From Unio delphinus (taxonomy: Eukaryota > Mollusca > Bivalvia > Unionida > Unionidae): DNA of 64,000 nucleotides. Shown one piece after another: positions 12,944 to 25,149 of this stretch; positions within the stretch are counted from its first letter, which is position 1, and each line of letters opens with the position of its first letter. The stretch spans positions 3,004,001 to 3,068,000 of the forward strand of contig JAQISU010000233.1 of assembly GCA_029339505.1 (NCBI GenBank), in the 5' to 3' direction. Position numbers and translations under genes: made by a program. Under the pieces are notes generated by a model. It was given only the letters and a program-made list of their open reading frames with translations, ran no database searches and was not told the origin of the DNA.

Positions 12944-13188
12944 ATCACTGAGTGGCTGAAAGGTCAAAACTACTCTGTTAATTATCATTGCCATATCACT
13001 TCTGTTTGCATAGGTTTGACTCTTGGGCTTCGCCGATGTGGGTACATGAGAAAGCATGCCAGTAGATTCTCATGGGTCCGTAGTTCTTTCCGGGTTTCCC
13101 AGGTTCCTCCTCCACCATTTTTACTGGCTGCCATATATTGCCTATCTTGTGCTGAAAAATGGTGTTAAACCTTATAGAAACAACAATA
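12944..13188 (+). mobile_element. tRNA-derived SINE, family 2, diverged
   Basis: Diverged plus-strand copy: GATCACTGAGTGGCTGAAAG head, body TTCTCATGGGTCCGTAGTTC, tail CTTGTGCTGAAAAATGGTGT then TAAACC and an A-rich end. The 61-104-aa ORFs overlapping it on both strands are passengers. Confidence 0.75.
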
Positions 13189-13814
13189 GAACAACACCAA
13201 CTAACAGAGCAATTTGTAGCTCTCAAAACGTATCCTCATCTAGAAGCTACAAAAATAAGTGCTGCCAACACAGCCGAATTTTAGGTTCCAAAATCACTGC
13301 TTTGGTTATCATTGCTCTGCCTCATCTGATCACTACCAATTCCAAAAGGTGGAAGAAACCATGGTATTAAATCCAAAAATCAGCGCCCCAAACTCATGAC
13401 ATTTATCAATGATGTGAAGGTCTAATGTCAAAATTGATGAATTTTTGCCAGCAGATCTACTTGTAACACAATAATGTACATTTTAGACATGTACTGGTAT
13501 TTTTCTCATCTTTCAAGGTACCATCTGTTGAAAGGTTCTTTTGGTGATACGTATAGAATATTTATGGACCAAATCTTATGATCAACAGTTTGTAAATCCA
13601 TGCTGAATAACACAACCGTATGTCCTGTAGGTATTTTTAATTTTGTGGCTAGCTAGGGCTCATACTAAATATTGGCAAGTGTTTAAACTGTATACGCCAT
13701 ATTCCAGACAGATAAGTATGCAAAAAATTGCAGATTTTAATACACAGTTGGCATCATACCCATAAATCTTCCATAAAGTATCACACAGGTTGGTGGAGGG
13801 GGGAGGATAGAACT

Positions 13815-14005
13815 ACTACAGTGGCACAGTAGCAAGCTGGACTCCTGAGTGGGTTTAAGTCCTGGCACAGAATCAGCCTGGGTTGGCTGCCATGCTGTGC
13901 CCATGGGTAAAGCATTTTCCTCCAAATTGCCTCGGGACTAAATATCCTGTGGTGATGTGCCTTAAAGCACAAAACCAAACCAAACCAAACCAAACCAAAC
14001 CTTGT
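13815..14005 (+). mobile_element. SINE-like element, family 3, with (AAACC)n tail
   Basis: A head CAGTGGCACAGTAGCAAGCT with box A-like spacing precedes GAGTGGGTTTAAGTCCTGGC (box B-like). The body is GGGTAAAGCATTTTCCTCC, and the end is AAAGCACAAAACC followed by five AAACC-type units. The structure fits a tRNA-headed SINE. It is the only copy seen here. Confidence 0.65.
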
Positions 14006-14174
14006 TACATATTTTGAACTTACCATTTATGAGGCACTATATAGCCATTAATGTGCTGATGTTCTATTAAACTTCTACATATATACTACATTAAATTCAT
14101 ACTCGAGAGGTAACCTACTTCAATTGTCTAATACACCCTCAAATTTTCCTAAGCTCTGTATAATAAATTTAGTA

Positions 14175-14330
14175 CAGTAAATCCTGACCTGGGAGACCAC
14201 AAATCATTTGCAGTAAGTTATAATTTGTATATTAATTTTTATTGAGAGACAATTATTATTAAGCTTCCAACTGTTTTCTGAGATCACCTCTGTTGGAAAG
14301 AATGGGTGGTCTTTAAGACCTGTTTTACTG
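14175..14330. mobile_element. MITE-like element, family CAGTAAAACCT
   Basis: The left end CAGTAAATCCTGACCTGGGA (preceded by TA) and the right end GGTCTTTAAGACCTGTTTTACTG (last base 14330) are imperfect inverted repeats. Related copies are at 42566-42713 and 58020-58188. CAGT ends with an adjoining TA suggest a pogo/Tigger-type origin (inference). No coding sequence is present. Confidence 0.65.
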
Positions 14331-15111
14331 CTGCAGTCTATAAAAAAACATTGTTTTTCCAAATTATTTTAGTATGTACTGTAAGGAAAACTGTTGATAA
14401 AGTAAAACTGGACCTCAAAAGTATTTCACAGCTTTAGAAGAAACATTTAAAAAAATTTAAAAAACCCAGCCGACAGTAGAAGAAGCAAATTATTGAGGTA
14501 AAGTTGAAAAAAGCTTAAGAACTAACAAATGGGCAATAAGCATGTCAAGAAGAAAAATGTCTAATTTCTTTAGTAATCAGTCAACAAAGTTATTATGCCC
14601 CTCTTTGACACAGACATGTTCAAGTCATGTGGATACCTATTGTTAATTGAGTGTACAAATAAAACGTTCAGCATATTGCTATATAAAACATATTAGCATA
14701 CGAAATGTCACGGGCAAGATTATGTTGTTAGTTCAATAAATCGTCTTCGAAAATACTAAGAATTTGTTACTAATTCTTTTGTGCATTTCAGTAGAACGTC
14801 AATTTTATAAGTACCTTTTCTCTACTCTTTTTTTTTTTTATCATGCAAACCAATGAAGTAGTGTCCCCCTAGATTTAAAAAAAAAAACAGTTACAAATGT
14901 ATTGAATTTCCAAACATGCAGTTATTCAGACAAAATCAAGGATTGTCAGTTATTCAGGATTTTACTGTAGTGGGTTGACTAATTTGTGAACCACGATGAA
15001 ATTATCAACTTTGAATTTCTGCATGTGCCAATTTGGATGTCTATTGAAAAGAAAAGTTGGCAGGAAACTTACACTTCCTTATCAATTAAAACATCATACA
15101 TGCCCTGAAAA
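14331..15111. other. AT-rich non-coding sequence
   Basis: About 14880-14975 contains another CAGTAAAATCCTGAATAACT-type inverted end, probably a second fragment of a pogo-like element. Otherwise nothing is recognised. Confidence 0.4.
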
Positions 15112-15308
15112 GATTCAGTTCTGTGCAACTGATGTCTTCAATGATTATTAGAACAGTCATACCTACCTTAATTAAACAGATTCAGTTTTGTCCAATAAAT
15201 ATCTTCAATGGTTATTAGAACACTCATACCTACCTTAATTAAACAGATTCAGTTTTGCCCAATAAATATCTTCAATGGTTATTATAACAGTCATACCTAC
15301 CTTGAATA
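15112..15308 (-). repeat. Tandem copies of the 3' edge and donor of the adjacent candidate exon
   Basis: Three units of 67, 67 and 63 bp begin at 15112, 15179 and 15246. They repeat the last ~40 nt of the candidate exon at 15301-15427 together with its donor GGTAGGTATGA. The copies differ from the exon by TAAT just before the donor, which adds an in-frame stop. Only the outermost copy joins an open frame to a donor. Confidence 0.8.
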
Positions 15309-15427
15309 GATTCAGTTCTGTCCAGTAGATATCCTCAATGATTTGCAGGTCAATGGCAGGATTATCTGTTTTATCCATATAAGCCATGAGTTGACAGAAT
15401 GTAGTTAAACGTAAAGTCCTTTTAAAA
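15301..15427 (-). CDS. Candidate spectrin-repeat-like exon (127 nt)
   Basis: On the minus strand an acceptor-like CATATGGAATCATAG precedes an open stretch that ends at a consensus donor, AAG|GTAGGT. The end reads LMAYMDKTDNPAIDLQIIED then IYWTELNLFK. This fits a spectrin-repeat A-B boundary: an A-helix, a loop with PAI, then an LQ-start B-helix. The phase (2 to 0) equals human dystrophin exon 57, but sequence identity is low and the usual A-helix tryptophan is not obvious. Its position and strand are right for the next part of dystrophin. It may instead be a chance frame next to tandem repeats. Confidence 0.35.
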
Positions 15428-15429
15428 CT

Positions 15430-15750
15430 ATGATTCCATATGACAGATGTGACAGGGCATCAGTCTATGATTTTAAATGATATAAAGTACTGGGCATCAG
15501 TCTACAATTCCAAAATGATGTAAACAATAGAGAATCAGTTTAAAATTCCATAAATGATATATCAAACAAGGCATCAGTCATTGATTCCAAATGTTGAACA
15601 CAAGGCATCAGTCATTGATTCCAAATGATATGCACTGTGCACAACAAGGCATCAGTCCGATTCCAAATGATATGCACTGTGCACAACAAGGCATCAGTCC
15701 GATTCCAAATGATATGCACTGTGCACAACAAGGCATCAGTTTTTATATTA
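15430..15750. repeat. Minisatellite, 42-bp unit
   Basis: The unit is CAAGGCATCAGTCCGATTCC plus AAATGATATGCACTGTGCAC AA. Two or three near-identical copies lie near 15640-15740, with degenerate ones before them. It lies against the acceptor side of the candidate exon. Confidence 0.85.
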
Positions 15751-16710
15751 TAGGATGAAGTTGACCCAAATTTGTCATCATAAAGTTAATTCATACACTC
15801 CTTTCTCTTACAACATACAGTTTTAGATCAATGGAACTGACTCATTTGTGATAAAATCTGTTTTATACATATTAATAAATATACAGTCAGAAATTAAAAG
15901 TTTCATTCACAAATAATTTGATCAACAGATCTGTTCAACATAAAGACTCCTCTGACTTTAGATCAAGAAAGACGTACTGTCGTATGTTGTGTTGGGTTCT
16001 GTGAATACTAGACAGAATACCATTCAAAGCAGAGCAGACCCCTCAATGATGATCCATTATTATAATCCACTAGTTTGCTGACTCTGCATTTCAAAAGTTC
16101 TCTTCAGGTGAAATAATACTTGTGTATCCAGTACATTTTTCAAATATGACTAGGCATTAATATACATCTGTAAGTATCAAATGCTTCGATTATCTAGCAT
16201 CATCACTTCTTCCACTGAAAGCATATATTATCCTTTATATTTCATATCTATTCAATTTACTCAAATAATATTAAAATGTTTTACATAGTCACAGATGGTT
16301 TCTGTATCACCATTGCCTTGAAGCCTTAGAAAGTAACTGATCTTGGTAGAGCTGCATGAATTCGTGCAAAAATAGATATATAAATCTAGTTGAACTGGGT
16401 GCGACCAGTGTTATGTGTTGTTCTCCATGGAAATAATAGTCCATGTCAATGATTTATATCTAGCCACAGAAGTATATTCATATCTTGTACATCAAACCCT
16501 CATTTCTAGGGCAGCACATTTTTGCTGTTAGTTTTTTTCCTAATGTTACTTCAGGAGAAAGCAAAACATTCTATCAAGGTATAAGAACCACTTGCATAAA
16601 TGAACTAAAGCCACTTGTCTTCTGAATGCAGGTATTTCTATAGAGTTAAATAACCATTCCTACCTATATGAACACATTTTAATAGTTATAATATAATCTG
16701 ACACAGTTCT
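15751..16710. other. Intronic AT-rich sequence
   Basis: Short minus-strand open stretches near 16.05 and 16.35 kb were inspected for spectrin exons. Neither has both splice sites in frame. Confidence 0.4.
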
Positions 16711-16824
16711 CTTGCTCTTTCCGGGGTTTGTCCGGTTTCTTCCTCCACCATTAATACTGGCCGACATGTATAGCCTATATTGTGCTGAAAAATGGCGTTA
16801 AACCATTAAAAAAAAAAAAAAAAA
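16711..16824 (+). mobile_element. SINE family 2, 5'-truncated, with poly(A)
   Basis: Only the 3' half is present: GCTCTTTCCGGGGTTTGTCC, then GGCCGACATGTATAGCC, then GGCGTTAAACCATT and a run of A. The truncation with an intact A tail fits retrotransposition. Confidence 0.85.
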
Positions 16825-17735
16825 AAAGTTCTCTTGTTCTGTTTCAGCAACACCTGGGCAATCATCTTTGGGACAATGGGTGTCATGGTGTGTAAGAATA
16901 TTTGAATTCATGGTATCCAAAGTTAAACCCTAAATTGTCAATGATATTGGAATCTGGTCTAATAATGAATCAACACCTGAAGCATTACTACAACAATTAT
17001 GAAACATTGAATCTGCAATTTTGGCAAAAGTTTTCTAACTTTTAAATTTGTACATTTTAGAACTATCACATTCATTTGCACAAGTTGTGCACATTTTTAC
17101 AAGGAAAACTTTTTCTTATTAAAAAAAAATCTCTAAAACTTTAAAATATTGACCACCGTTTTTAAATAAAACATTCCATTTCCTTCAAAATCTGAATATC
17201 CATCGAAGTAGAATCCATAAGCTGTTATCTGTTGCTCTTAAGGCAGTATTTTCAAAGAAGTATCAAATCTAAGTTCATGAAATAATCTAAGAAGCACAGT
17301 GTTAATTTTAAGAAATTCAGTGGTTACTCATTCTCCGAAATACTACACTTTATTTTGATTCTATTGGTCTCAAGCAATTGCTTTTTCTGCAAGCACCACT
17401 TAATGCATTGTATCAAGTTAATATCCATTACACCATCACCATATGATGAAATTAACTCTCCTTTCTGAAATGCATGTTACACAATCTGAACCATTTTCTC
17501 TGTATTGGAAACCAATGTCAGAAATGTGAACATTCTCCTAACTCCCTGGACACTTGACAGAATTAGTCATTACAGAATGAAACAATATTGCACCACAAAA
17601 CATCACACACTTGTAGACTAGCTCTGGGCTCAAAGACCTATTCAAGAATCTTGTACTTCTCAATCCTCCAACAGTGGGATACAAGTGTTCCGTTCCACTT
17701 GCTGATATGCAATTTCTCTCATCTAGTCCTAGGGA
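16825..17735. other. Intronic AT-rich sequence
   Basis: A minus-strand frame near 17560-17740 stays open for about 65 codons without a start or family match, and I do not call it a gene. Confidence 0.4.
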
Positions 17736-17737
17736 TA

Positions 17738-17855
17738 CATGTATTATAGTTTATTCTTACTTGACTGGTTCTATCTTATCTGATACATACTTTCATAATA
17801 TTATAGTTTATTCTTACTTGACTGGTTCTATCTTATCTGATACATACTTCCATAA
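17738..17855. repeat. 57-bp direct repeat, two copies
   Basis: TATAGTTTATTCTTACTTGA then CTGGTTCTATCTTATCTGAT and ACATACTT occurs twice in succession, almost identical. Confidence 0.92.
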
Positions 17856-17859
17856 TAAT

Positions 17860-19595
17860 GAAGGCTTTGAAGTTAAACCAGAGTCAAGGGCATCTCATCT
17901 TCAATAAATTTTATGAAAGATTAAATCCATGCTTAAAAAACATTAAAAAATAAGACTGACCATTAAGGTTGCATACAAAAACATCAGGCTTCAGAAAGTA
18001 ATATTTTATTAGAAATTCAATAAATGTCTATAATACTTATGCATTGTTTACTGTTATGAGATGTCAAACCTATCTATGACATCTAGACAGTATTTGGCCA
18101 TGACAGATGTACACTTAACTGTAAACTGCACATATTCTGATTACTGCCATCGCATACTGCTGTTCTTCAAATCATTATTACAGTTACAGCCAGCAAAGAC
18201 ATTGACCTGGCAGAACAAAACCCAACTGAATATCTGGAACATGTAGTTGGGTTAACTACACTTTTTGTGGATACGTACAGTTCTTTATGCTCCATTCCAC
18301 TCAAACATTGCAGAAACATATGCAAAATCCCCAGTGGTTGCAAGATTTCTGTAAATTAAACCTATAAATCTCTGTAGATTCAATGGGCAAACAATTACTT
18401 TCACCATACGTTAGCGGGTTGAGCTTTTCCAGTGACTGGATGTTTTTCTTCACATTCATTAGAAAGGCATCATATTTTCACAGAATTTTTCATCAGCTTT
18501 GGTTAACTTTGGGTCAGAATATTTATTTTATAAAAATTTCAAAGAAACAAAACAATGATTTTTAAAGTTTTATCTTTCATCTGTAATCAATACAAATCAT
18601 GATAAACTATCTCAATACTGTTCATAAAGTATATCCTATCTATTTTGTGAAAAAATTCTTCAAAATGATAACAATAAAACTCTGCAACACAAGGGCTCAT
18701 TTACTTTGAGTAGATAAAAATGAATATCGATTTTAACTGATTTGTAGCACGACAAGACAATAAGAGATATTCTTGTGCAAGTCACTGCTAGCAATTTTCT
18801 GCAGGTCATTGTGGTTAAAACACAAAAAAACTACGGTTTTTTTAAGGACATAAAAGGAGGTAATTATGATTATGCATGATTTTTTTCTTGTTATCAGATA
18901 TGATTATGCTTGTGATGACAGCCAAATTCACTACTTAACCATAGATGTTAAAAACATTAAAATTAAAATAAAATGTTAAAAAAATGCATTTTTTTCTCAA
19001 TAAATAAAAAAACAAACAAAAACTGTTCCAGTAGTTTTTAAGCAACACAAAAATTAATATTTTACTTATTTACATGCTACATTAAACCGTAGTCCAGATA
19101 ACATTGAAATTTTTTTCAATCAATGTCGTTATTACCATCTAACTGATCCTCCATATAATTTATATATTTATATTGTCTAGCTTTTTGCAAATACAAAATA
19201 AAAAAAGTATTAAAAAAACGCGTTTTTCAAGGTAAAATTAAAAACAAACAAAAGGTTTTTATCATCTACGACTTAAACAATTTTATTACCATAAGTAATA
19301 AAGAGTTTTTCTTTATAAAAATGTGCACCATTTGTCATACAATTTCTGAATCTGTCAATTTGCATGATTGATTTGGCAAAACTAATTATAACCAGGTAAT
19401 ATTTAAAACATACTTTTAGTTGTTTGAGATTCATTTTTATGCATTCCTGACATCACCTTTGCGTTAATTACATAAATGTATACAAGAGAGACAACGGTGT
19501 TGGCACATTCTAAACTCTTTTCATCATATGTTATATGGTGAGTCTATACATTAATTTCCCCAGAATCAACTGCCTGTGATCTTGATGGGGGTGAG
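17860..19595. other. Intronic AT-rich sequence
   Basis: Very AT-rich, with A- and T-runs at 18.8-19.3 kb. No exon is supported. Confidence 0.4.
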
Positions 19596-20026
19596 AGATA
19601 GGATGGTTGTGAGAGAGAGAGAGATGGAAAAGAAACAAAGTATGAAATAGATAATACATTTCAATATCTCATTATGAAATATAAAATAAAATGTCATACA
19701 TTAATTAGTTTACCCATTTTATCAATAATAGCTGCAGAGAATTACCCAAACTGTTTAGATGGAATTGATTTGTACTGGGCTTTCTGAAGTGAAGGCTGTT
19801 AACTGAAACTGATATTTGTTTACCTGCTCATAAAAAAAGAAAAGCTCATGTTGTCAAGGTTTGTAGTTCTCACTTTAATCTGGTGAGGGATTTTTTGTTT
19901 CAGAAGAAGAACATAGGATTATATATCCACATGACTGTTTGAACTTTACTTGACAATGATGACGGATACTTTAACCATGAAATTTGCTGTATGACCATTT
20001 GTTGATCCCAAATGAAATAATGGTCC

Positions 20027-20060
20027 AAAGCGCGCGCGCACGCACACACACACACACACC
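20027..20060. repeat. (CG)n/(CA)n microsatellite
   Basis: CGCGCGCGCACGCACACAC passes into a CA run and then CCCCC, directly before the SINE fragment at 20074. Confidence 0.92.
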
Positions 20061-20073
20061 CCCCTCTGTTTGC

Positions 20074-20240
20074 ATGGGTTCATTCTTGATTCAATCAATG
20101 TGGGTATGTGAAAATGCTTGATAGTCACATCCTATGGATTGGTAGTTCTTCCTGGGCTTCGTCCACCAAATATACTGGCCACCAAGTATTGGCTAAGATG
20201 TGCTGAAAAATGACATCAAACAAACACACACAAAAAAAAC
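20074..20240 (+). mobile_element. SINE family 2, diverged 5'-truncated copy
   Basis: Recognisable by CTCTGTTTGCATGGGTTCAT, GTGGGTATGTGAAAATGCTT, the ATACTGGCC..TATTGGC segment and TGTGCTGAAAAATGACATCA with an A-rich tail. It is more diverged than the copies at 5.4 and 57.7 kb. Confidence 0.7.
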
Positions 20241-21230
20241 CAAACACCAGCATCATTTCTATAACGTAGACTGCAATTTGTTATGAATATTCATTATTGT
20301 AATACCAAACAGAGTCCAGGATAAATAGCCAGAATTATTCATCATTAATCAAATCTGAATTCAATGCATTTCCAGCTGTACTGATCCCCTGTCTCTATTT
20401 CATACAAAATTCATGCTCTATGGATGCTGAAAAATGGAAGCTAAACTGAAACACTAATAACTAAATTTTACATCATGATATCTGGATAAGGCTGGCTGCA
20501 TCTCCATCCATTCAATTAGTTTGTGAATCAAGTTAAACGACCAATTTTATACAGTTCTGAAATGAAAGCTAAGGTAGGACTCCATCACTATATGCTGTCT
20601 GTTTTGGTTTATCTTTTATTGAAATGGTTTTTCTTGTCCAATCCATCTTGATCATTGTACAAATATGATGGTGTAATTATAATCCGCATGCACAAAATTT
20701 ACATGTAGAAAGGAAAACAGAAAGCACATCATATTCTATGTAATTTATACAACACTTGAGGAAACTTGTAAGGTTATTTTTTAAAAATTGAGAAAATTAC
20801 AACTGGACAACATGGTTTTGTTTTCAAGTGAAAAATATCCCCCAAATCATGTGCATTTGTGTTTTTACAAAGTCAAAATTTGCTGAAAGAATTCCTGTTT
20901 AAAAATCTGAATTTCTGAAATCATCAGCTAAAAGTCTATGTGACATACAACTTAACTGATCAAATTTCCATAGCATTAATTTATAAATTAAATTATGAAA
21001 AAAGAATGGGATAAAAATAGCTTAAAAAAAATGGACTTGAGGAAATAATTTGTCTTGTTTGTAACAGCACAAAATTAGAAATTACTTTATTCAATTTATT
21101 GTTGAAAAGGCTCAAATGTCATATTCATTTAAAGATAAAATCCATGTTTGATGACAAGTCAACCGTCCAGTTTTTATTTTTTTCTCAAAATATTTACTGA
21201 AGAATATCTATATTTGATAACAAGCCCGCG
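20241..21230. other. Intronic AT-rich sequence
   Basis: Nothing recognised. Confidence 0.4.
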
Positions 21231-21234
21231 CCAT

Positions 21235-21890
21235 ACTCTTTAATAAATTTATTAGGCCATCCTCTCTGGTCTTATCATTACAAAAACACTGATATATATT
21301 TAGTAGACTAGTCCCCTGGTCTTAGAATGGAAGAAATACTGAAATATATTTATTAAGCTGTTCTCCTGGTAATACCATGGGAGAAATACTTAACATATTC
21401 ATTAGGCTGACCCCCTACTCTCATCAGGAGAGAAATGGTTTAATGTATTTATAAGAATGGTCCCCATGCTCTTATCATGGGATAAATACGGTTATAGGCT
21501 CTGTTGTCTTATTATAGAAGATACGTTGCAATAGGCTCTTGGTATTATCATATGAGAAATACTATAATATGCTGCTTTGCTCTTGGTATTATCATATGAG
21601 AAATACTATAATATGCTGCTTGGACTCATCCTGAGAGAAATCATGTAATAGACTCATTGTCTTATCATGAGGCAAATACTGTAATAGGCCTGAACTTGTG
21701 ATAGAAACTGTAATAGGCCTCCTGGTCTTATTATGGGTCAACTACTGCAATCGGACCCTGGTCTTATCAAGAGTATTACTGTCACAGATCCCCTGGATGG
21801 TAGCATCAACTTCATTTGGGTTGCTAGACTTGTATATTTGGGTGTCATCCCCTGGTCCAGTCATGGGGGAAATAATGTGACCCTTTAGAT
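21235..21890. repeat. Degenerate tandem repeat, about 55-60 bp unit
   Basis: Ten or so diverged units share CCCCTGGTCTTATCATGGGA and GAAATACTGTAATA. Two consecutive units near 21535-21620 are nearly identical (TCTTGGTATTATCATATGAG), which suggests recent local duplication inside an old array. Confidence 0.75.
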
Positions 21891-22734
21891 GAGACCAATA
21901 CTATTTATTAGAATATGGACCAAGTACCACCTTACCATGATATTACTGCAAAAGTCTCTATTCCCATGTGACTAATCTGGTTATTTAAAAATAACATCTG
22001 CTTGGTCTTTTGTCTTCATCATGAGTCCTCTATCAATCCTTTGATACTGAAGAGTACATTGAATCAAATCAGAGTCTTTGAACCTAACCAGTCTATAGTT
22101 GGCCCAGTTAATTTAGTGTAAACAAATACGTATTGGGTTTAGATTGTTGTGGCTAAATAGTGTCAAATTTTTTTTAATATTTTTTATTTAGGACCAACTA
22201 GGGATCATAAGAAGTCAATCTGTGAAAACTCTGTATTGATATACTCTTTTGGGGGCAGTGCTAATTATATTATTTTCAAGATAGTCCCCAAAAGTGGACA
22301 TATTGAGTGTTGGTTATTTTTTTTATGACCACCCAATGCCAGAAAAACTTATCTGATGAAACCTTTATGTCAAAATTACTTTCCATTTAAGAGGCATGGT
22401 AAAACAAGATGTTCAAGATGGTCACATATTAGAAGTCGGATAAACACAATTCTTAGTTTTACAAACAGTAAAACATTATAATAAGTATTTTAGTGAAAAA
22501 CCCATACTGATATGGGCATTCTTGTGAGACAAGTAGCAATAACATGATTTTCAAGCTGGCCATTGTGGCAGCTATATTTAACCACAAATAAGCACCAATC
22601 TTAATTAGAACGAAATAGCCATCAACAGAAGTTTCTGACGAAAAACCCATGTCCATATAACTTTGAATTCAGGACAAACTTTGATAACAAGAATTTTAAG
22701 ATTTGCCACTCTGTTGATAACTTGTGCTCTGATA
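21891..22734. other. Intronic sequence
   Basis: No exon. The minus ORF at 22459-22656 has no family resemblance. Confidence 0.4.
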
Positions 22735-23270
22735 ACTCACAAACCTGCTTATAATACTGTGTCACGCACAGATCCCATTTTTAAAACAAGAAAATACCTA
22801 CAGCAAAAATGAATCCCTATTTGCTGGACTTTATGAAAATCATGATCAAAACTGGTAACAGAAACTTTGATATATCATTTGTTTATCATCAAAGATGGTA
22901 GATAGAAACTGAAAATTTCTATCAACATTATAAAATATCAAATTTGAAAATAGGTCATACAATTTGTTACATTTTCTTTCCAAATGAAACTCCGCAATTA
23001 ACAATCTGTAAGGAAATCTTGATTTTAAAAAATGTCACTTATGCTGAGTGGAGGCAGTACTTTTAATAAATAAGAACAAATTAAATAATTTTTTATGAAT
23101 TGAAATTTGTGTTCTAGTTCTATCTTTAGTTTCTTTTAAGTGTAATCATAAAAGCAATCTGTCCTCTTGTAATTAAACATAAAATGCGTTAATCTACCGT
23201 TACAGCTAAGTGCTGACTGTTTTGATAACTGACTTGCGGAAGTATTTGTTGTATTGTTGCACTAAATTAA
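22735..23270. repeat. Dispersed repeat copy, related to 36470-36985
   Basis: The order of shared words matches the copy at 36.5 kb: CAGATCCCATTTTTAAAAC/AAGAAAATACC, AATAGGTCAT, a TAATCATAAAAGCAAT-like segment, TTAATCTACCGTTACAG and ACTTGCGGAAGTATTTG. It is an old interspersed repeat of about 0.5 kb; I could not find its class or ends. Confidence 0.65.
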
Positions 23271-23451
23271 AAGCTGGCCTCCTTTTGTATTATCACTTTA
23301 ATTATGTCTTTTGAATCAAGTAAGGGAGGTGGAATAAAAGAAAAGTTAAAAGGCACGAAAATCATATAAACTTAAGATCTAGCAGCCCCAGTCATATGTC
23401 GGGTGAACTCACTTCATCTGATCAATCGAACACGGTTATAAATGTTATTGA

Positions 23452-24212
23452 TTGTGTATGTCATGTCATGTCATGAACATATGCAAAGCTGCATATCTTG
23501 AGCTGAGATCCATCAGCTCCATTCGTAAATATCTCTCAGTTGATGTCACTAAAATTCTTGTGTGTTCATTAGTACTTTCAAGACTGTACTATTGCAACTC
23601 TATTCTGTCTTGTTCATCTCAATATCTACTCCAGACACTTCAAAAAGTTCAAAACACAGCTGTTTGGATCATCTTTAGAGTACCACGATCAGAACACACC
23701 TCCCTGCTGCTCTGTACCCTACACTGGCTATCCATTTGATCCAGAATCAAACACAAAATTTGTTCTCTGTGCTATGTTTCACTAATGGACTCCAGTCCAG
23801 CATACCTATCCAGCCTCACCCATGTGTATACACCAGCAAGATACTTATGCTCTTCTTCTTTCAATCATATACTCAGTATTCCCACTATGAAAATGAAGTC
23901 ATATGGACAACATCTTTTTGCATACCAGGGCCCAGCAACATGGAATGAATTGCCCATTGAAATTAGACACAAAGATACAGTGATCCCTTTCAAGAGTGCT
24001 CTTAAAACTCACGTTTTTTGACTGCAAGAACAAATTTAAAATACCTAAAAATGTTTCGTACCTTAAATATTTTCAGCATTGTTTGTTTTCCAATTTCATA
24101 AAGTTCTTTTTTTTCTTCCTTTTTTTTGGCATACATATCATTTTAGATGTTGTAAAGTGCTTACAGCTTCTATAAATTAGTTGCTATACAAAGTCATTAT
24201 TATTATTATTTC
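23452..24212 (+). mobile_element. L2/CR1-like LINE, 3' fragment
   Basis: Broken frames encode the C-terminal part of a non-LTR reverse transcriptase ORF. A segment like YLELRSISSIRKYLSVDVTK then LVLSRLYYCNSIL, LQKVQNTAVWIIFRVPRSEH and LHWLSI is typical of the L2/CR1 group. A second frame continues with SYGQHLFAYQGPATWNELP. The 3' end carries TGTAAAGTGCTTACAGCTTC, a motif common in such LINE tails, and an (ATT)n end at about 24195-24212. Frameshifts and stops show it is dead. Similar tails without ORFs lie at 46.1-46.5 kb. Confidence 0.85.
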
Positions 24213-25149
24213 TCGAAGTCAAAGCGATTTTTAAAATTAAAAATGGAGGTAATTTGGTAACTCTTGCCCTTGCTTATAGCGTGATCTATGTTTGTGGATC
24301 TGTTGTGCGTGAGTTATTGAGGGAGAGGAGTAGCTGCTGTGTGAGCGATAACAAATACCAGATCGGTACCATTTTCATTTTCATGGCTTATTTTATTTAA
24401 AACTGCACCAGTTTTTGGAAAGTGGCAGTAAGCTGGATGTACTGATTTTTAGTTCTGAAAGCTCAAGAGCTTTTATATCAATTTTACAACTCTAACTCGG
24501 ACATAAAAACATCAATTTTTAATTGCATAATTCATATCACACCACTGTGATACTTCATAAAGCCTACATTGTGTAAATGCACACTCAAAATTCTAAATTC
24601 ACTGTTATCAATTTTCTACTGTATGCATCCATTAATATCCAAAGGAACCATGACAGAAATGTTTGTAGATTTATGAGAATATAATTTCTTTGTGGCATAA
24701 AAGATGCTATAAAAGACAAGCAAAGTGGAAATGATCTGCTTTCATTTTTTCTATTCATATCATATTTGTCGTCATGTCAGCAATGGTGCTATTTATTTCT
24801 CCTTCAGTATCGTACAATGCAATTCTGTAAACGGCAATATAAAATAAACGGGGAGCCAACACTGCACTGTTTGTACCCCATTCCAATACCCTTGTGTAAA
24901 GGTAGAAAATAATAAACCCTCAATGTTATATGTATTTTATTGGCTAGAAATTTGTAAAATCTCCATTTGACAAAACATCAAATTCTATCAAAGTTTCATC
25001 TAGTCAAATTACAATGTTGTAATGTTTTTCATACAAGTTCACCAAAAGAAGAGCATGCCATGAATTTCTACTGAAAATTGAATTTTTTAATGCATGCATT
25101 AAACTATTATTATGCATTAGGTAACATGGGCAGTGGCAGATGCTCTATC
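24213..25149. other. Intronic sequence
   Basis: Nothing recognised apart from AT-rich DNA. Confidence 0.4.

Noticed and set aside
16330..16385. Short minus frame LHEFMQLYQDQLLSKASRQW
   Set aside because: Looks protein-like, but the only donor is a poor GC site before a stop and no homologous segment is recognised.
18061..18246. Possible minus-strand exon with a good acceptor near 18210
   Set aside because: The frame (NNDLKNSSMRWQ) runs into a stop with only a weak donor, and there is no convincing spectrin alignment.
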